Source of the DNA: JAWLAT01 sp041395325
GTDB lineage: Bacteria; Pseudomonadota; Gammaproteobacteria; Xanthomonadales; SZUA-5
Assembly: GCA_041395325.1 (NCBI GenBank)
Contig: JAWLAT010000055.1
Span: 1-8,464 of the forward strand
Reading direction: 5' to 3'
Length of the DNA stretch: 8,464 bases
Positions 5,801 to 8,464 of the stretch are shown here, piece after piece. A program made the translations under genes and the position numbers. Numbering within the stretch: position 1 is the first letter of the stretch; every line of letters starts with the position of its first letter. The notes beneath the pieces are model-generated. The model searched no databases. It was not told the origin of the DNA and saw nothing but the letters and a program-made list of their open reading frames with translations.

Positions 5801-6316
5801 TTAGCTGGCCTCGAAGCGCAGCGAGACGCCATTCATGCAGTAGCGCAATCCGGTCGGTGGCGGGCCATCATCGAACACGTGGCCGAGGTGACCGCCGCAG
5901 CGACTGCAGTGAACTTCCGTCCGTGTCATGAAGAACTTGCGATCCTCGCGAGTACCCACGGCGCCGGGCAGGGGCTCATAGAAGCTCGGCCAACCGGTCC
6001 CTGACTCGTATTTGGCGGCGCTGGCGAACAGCGGCAGGTCGCAACCGGCACAGTGGAATACACCGTCGCGCTTTTCGTGATTCAACGGACTGGTGCCGGC
6101 ACGCTCGGTGGATTCCTCGCGCAGCACGGCATAGGCCTGCGGCGACAAGCGCTCGCGCCATTGCGCCTCGCTCAGCTGAAACTCGAACTGCGACTTCTCG
6201 TCGGCCCTGGCCGACTTGCCCAACCATGCCATGGTCATGCCTCCACTGATGCCCCAGATGGCCGTGCTCAACAGCGAGCGCCGGCTCAACGCCGTGTGCT
6301 TTCGGGTCCGTTCCAT
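5801..6316 (-). CDS. msrB: Tat-exported peptide-methionine (R)-S-oxide reductase MsrB
   Basis: MsrB reduces the R epimer of methionine sulfoxide in oxidised proteins. This 171-residue protein begins with a twin-arginine signal peptide: SRRSLLS at 11-17, a hydrophobic stretch at about 18-33, and probable cleavage after ARA at residue 38. The catalytic domain (about 45-171) has two zinc CxxC pairs (C89/C92 and C137/C140), the motif SGTGWPSFYEP (105-115), and catalytic C160 in RYCMNGVSLRF. Position 107 is Thr where some MsrB enzymes carry the resolving Cys, so recycling probably needs direct reduction or another partner. A Tat signal implies a folded, zinc-loaded enzyme in the periplasm, repairing exported proteins. 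The ATG at 6316 has AGGA seven bases upstream. The gene is divergent from the serine dehydratase gene, with 160 bases between the two starts. Confidence 0.93.
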   Translation of the reverse strand: MERTRKHTALSRRSLLSTAIWGISGGMTMAWLGKSARADEKSQFEFQLSEAQWRERLSPQAYAVLREESTERAGTSPLNHEKRDGVFHCAGCDLPLFASAAKYESGTGWPSFYEPLPGAVGTREDRKFFMTRTEVHCSRCGGHLGHVFDDGPPPTGLRYCMNGVSLRFEAS

Positions 6317-6441
6317 TCTGCTGTCCTAGTCGCGACGGGTTGCCAGCATAGACCGGCCGAAGGGCCAACTGCTCGCAGGCGTCGGTCCACGCGCCAACGG
6401 CTCGTGCAGACGATACTCGCTCGATGTCGCGACTACGCCGC

Positions 6442-6447
6442 TACAAT
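6442..6447 (+). promoter_or_regulatory. Probable -10 element for the serine dehydratase gene
   Basis: TACAAT lies 29 bases before the ATG at 6477 and differs from the sigma-70 consensus -10 at one base. The region 16-18 bases upstream has no good match to TTGACA, so the -35 is weak or activator-dependent. The resulting leader would be only about 20-25 bases. Confidence 0.5.
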
Positions 6448-6476
6448 CGCGCCGAACCCCGACCGGTTCCCACACG

Positions 6477-7859
<1,383 letters not shown>

Positions 7860-7874
7860 GCGGCAAGCTGCCGC
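7860..7874. terminator. Short GC hairpin between convergent genes, candidate bidirectional terminator
   Basis: GCGGCA at 7860-7865 pairs with TGCCGC at 7869-7874 around a 3-base loop, immediately after the serine dehydratase stop and inside the 46-base convergent gap. No T-run follows on either strand, so termination would be weak or Rho-assisted. Confidence 0.35.
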
Positions 7875-7905
7875 GAGGTCATGGCTGGACGCGCCCATTG
7901 CTGAC

Positions 7906-8464
7906 TCAATGGCAGTGGTCGTCGAGGACCTCATCGCCCACTTCGTGCAGGACCTGCCGATAGCGCGGCGACTCGGGCTGCAGCGTGGCGTGACTGACCC
8001 CGTGCTGGTCGCGCAGCCAGCGCTGTGCCTGAATCAGCAACTCCGGCCACTGGGCGTCATCCTCGATCGCCAGATGCGCCGACAGCAACAAGCGATCGCC
8101 GGCCAGCGTCCAGACGTGCAGATCGTGCACGGCCTCGATGCCGGGCAGGTCGCGCAGACCGCTGCGCAGCGCTTCCAGATCCACCTTGGCCGGTGTGGCC
8201 TCCATCAGCACGCCACCGGCATCACGCAGCAGGCGCAAGGCCGACACCAGGATCAGGCTGCAGATCAGCAGCGTCAGCAAGGGGTCGATGCGATGCCAGT
8301 CGGTCAACCAGACAATCAAGCCGGACAGCAGCGCGGCCACTGAACCGAGCAAGTCACCGATCACATGCAGCACCGCGCCACGCATGTTCAATGCATGGCT
8401 GTGGGCGCCGTGCAATTGCCACAGCACCAGCAGATTGACGACCAAGCCGACGGCGGCAATCACC
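7906..8464 (-). CDS. CDF-family divalent metal cation exporter (CzcD/ZitB-like), C-terminal part, start outside the window
   Basis: About 186 codons of the C-terminal part are visible, and the frame is open through base 8464; the GTG at 8463 is probably internal. The visible part starts in a membrane helix and continues through a short His-containing loop (HGAHSH). Next comes the metal-site helix with HVIGD, the HxxxD pair of the transport site, then a last membrane helix after RIDPLLTLLI, and then a cytoplasmic ferredoxin-like domain with VHDLHVWTLAGDRLLLSAHL. These are features of the zinc/cobalt/cadmium exporters CzcD and ZitB, which exchange cytoplasmic metal for protons. The tail ends in DDHCH, which could bind metal. 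The exact metal cannot be read from this fragment. Zinc export is of interest because the sensor kinase in this window looks metal-responsive, but the two lie about 4 kb apart in separate transcription units. Confidence 0.9.
   Translation of the reverse strand, partial: VIAAVGLVVNLLVLWQLHGAHSHALNMRGAVLHVIGDLLGSVAALLSGLIVWLTDWHRIDPLLTLLICSLILVSALRLLRDAGGVLMEATPAKVDLEALRSGLRDLPGIEAVHDLHVWTLAGDRLLLSAHLAIEDDAQWPELLIQAQRWLRDQHGVSHATLQPESPRYRQVLHEVGDEVLDDHCH

Overview
The window is GC-rich, about two thirds G+C by eye, with densely packed genes and strongly GC-biased third codon positions. Together with the gene content this suggests a gammaproteobacterium of the Xanthomonadales/Lysobacterales type. 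That placement is inference; there is no rRNA or other phylogenetic marker here.

Positions 1-5231 form an outer-membrane (lipid A) remodelling locus, all transcribed leftward. In transcription order it holds: a small protein resembling a decayed family-2 glycosyltransferase (5177-4542), an OmpR-type response regulator (4545-3859), a sensor histidine kinase (3862-2627), an ArnT/GT83-type membrane glycosyltransferase (2510-771), and the membrane half of an EptA-type lipid A phosphoethanolamine transferase (629-1, cut by the window edge). The first three genes are joined by two successive 4-base GTGA stop/start overlaps and form one operon. The other two genes sit behind gaps of 116 and 141 bases.

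The main finding is a shared 17-base element, YTTAAC-N6-CTSAG, on the coding strand in all three upstream regions: before the operon at 5215-5231, before the ArnT-like gene at 2583-2599, and before eptA at 723-739. Read by eye, TTAA occurs nowhere else in the window. The simplest model is that the encoded two-component system controls itself and two lipid A modification genes through this site, as in PmrAB or ColRS control of polymyxin and metal resistance. The kinase fits a ColS/PmrB-like sensor: it has two periplasmic ExxE motifs and an intact phospho-acceptor His. Its ATP-binding N and G1 boxes are clearly degenerate.

Positions 5303-6316, also leftward, encode a small signal-peptide protein of unknown function and a Tat-exported methionine sulfoxide reductase B. 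A strong hairpin lies between them. From 6477 to 7859, rightward, is a complete single-chain iron-sulfur L-serine dehydratase. It converges on the C-terminal part of a CDF-family divalent cation exporter (8464-7906, start outside the window). No RNA genes, insertion sequences, CRISPR arrays or phage genes were seen.
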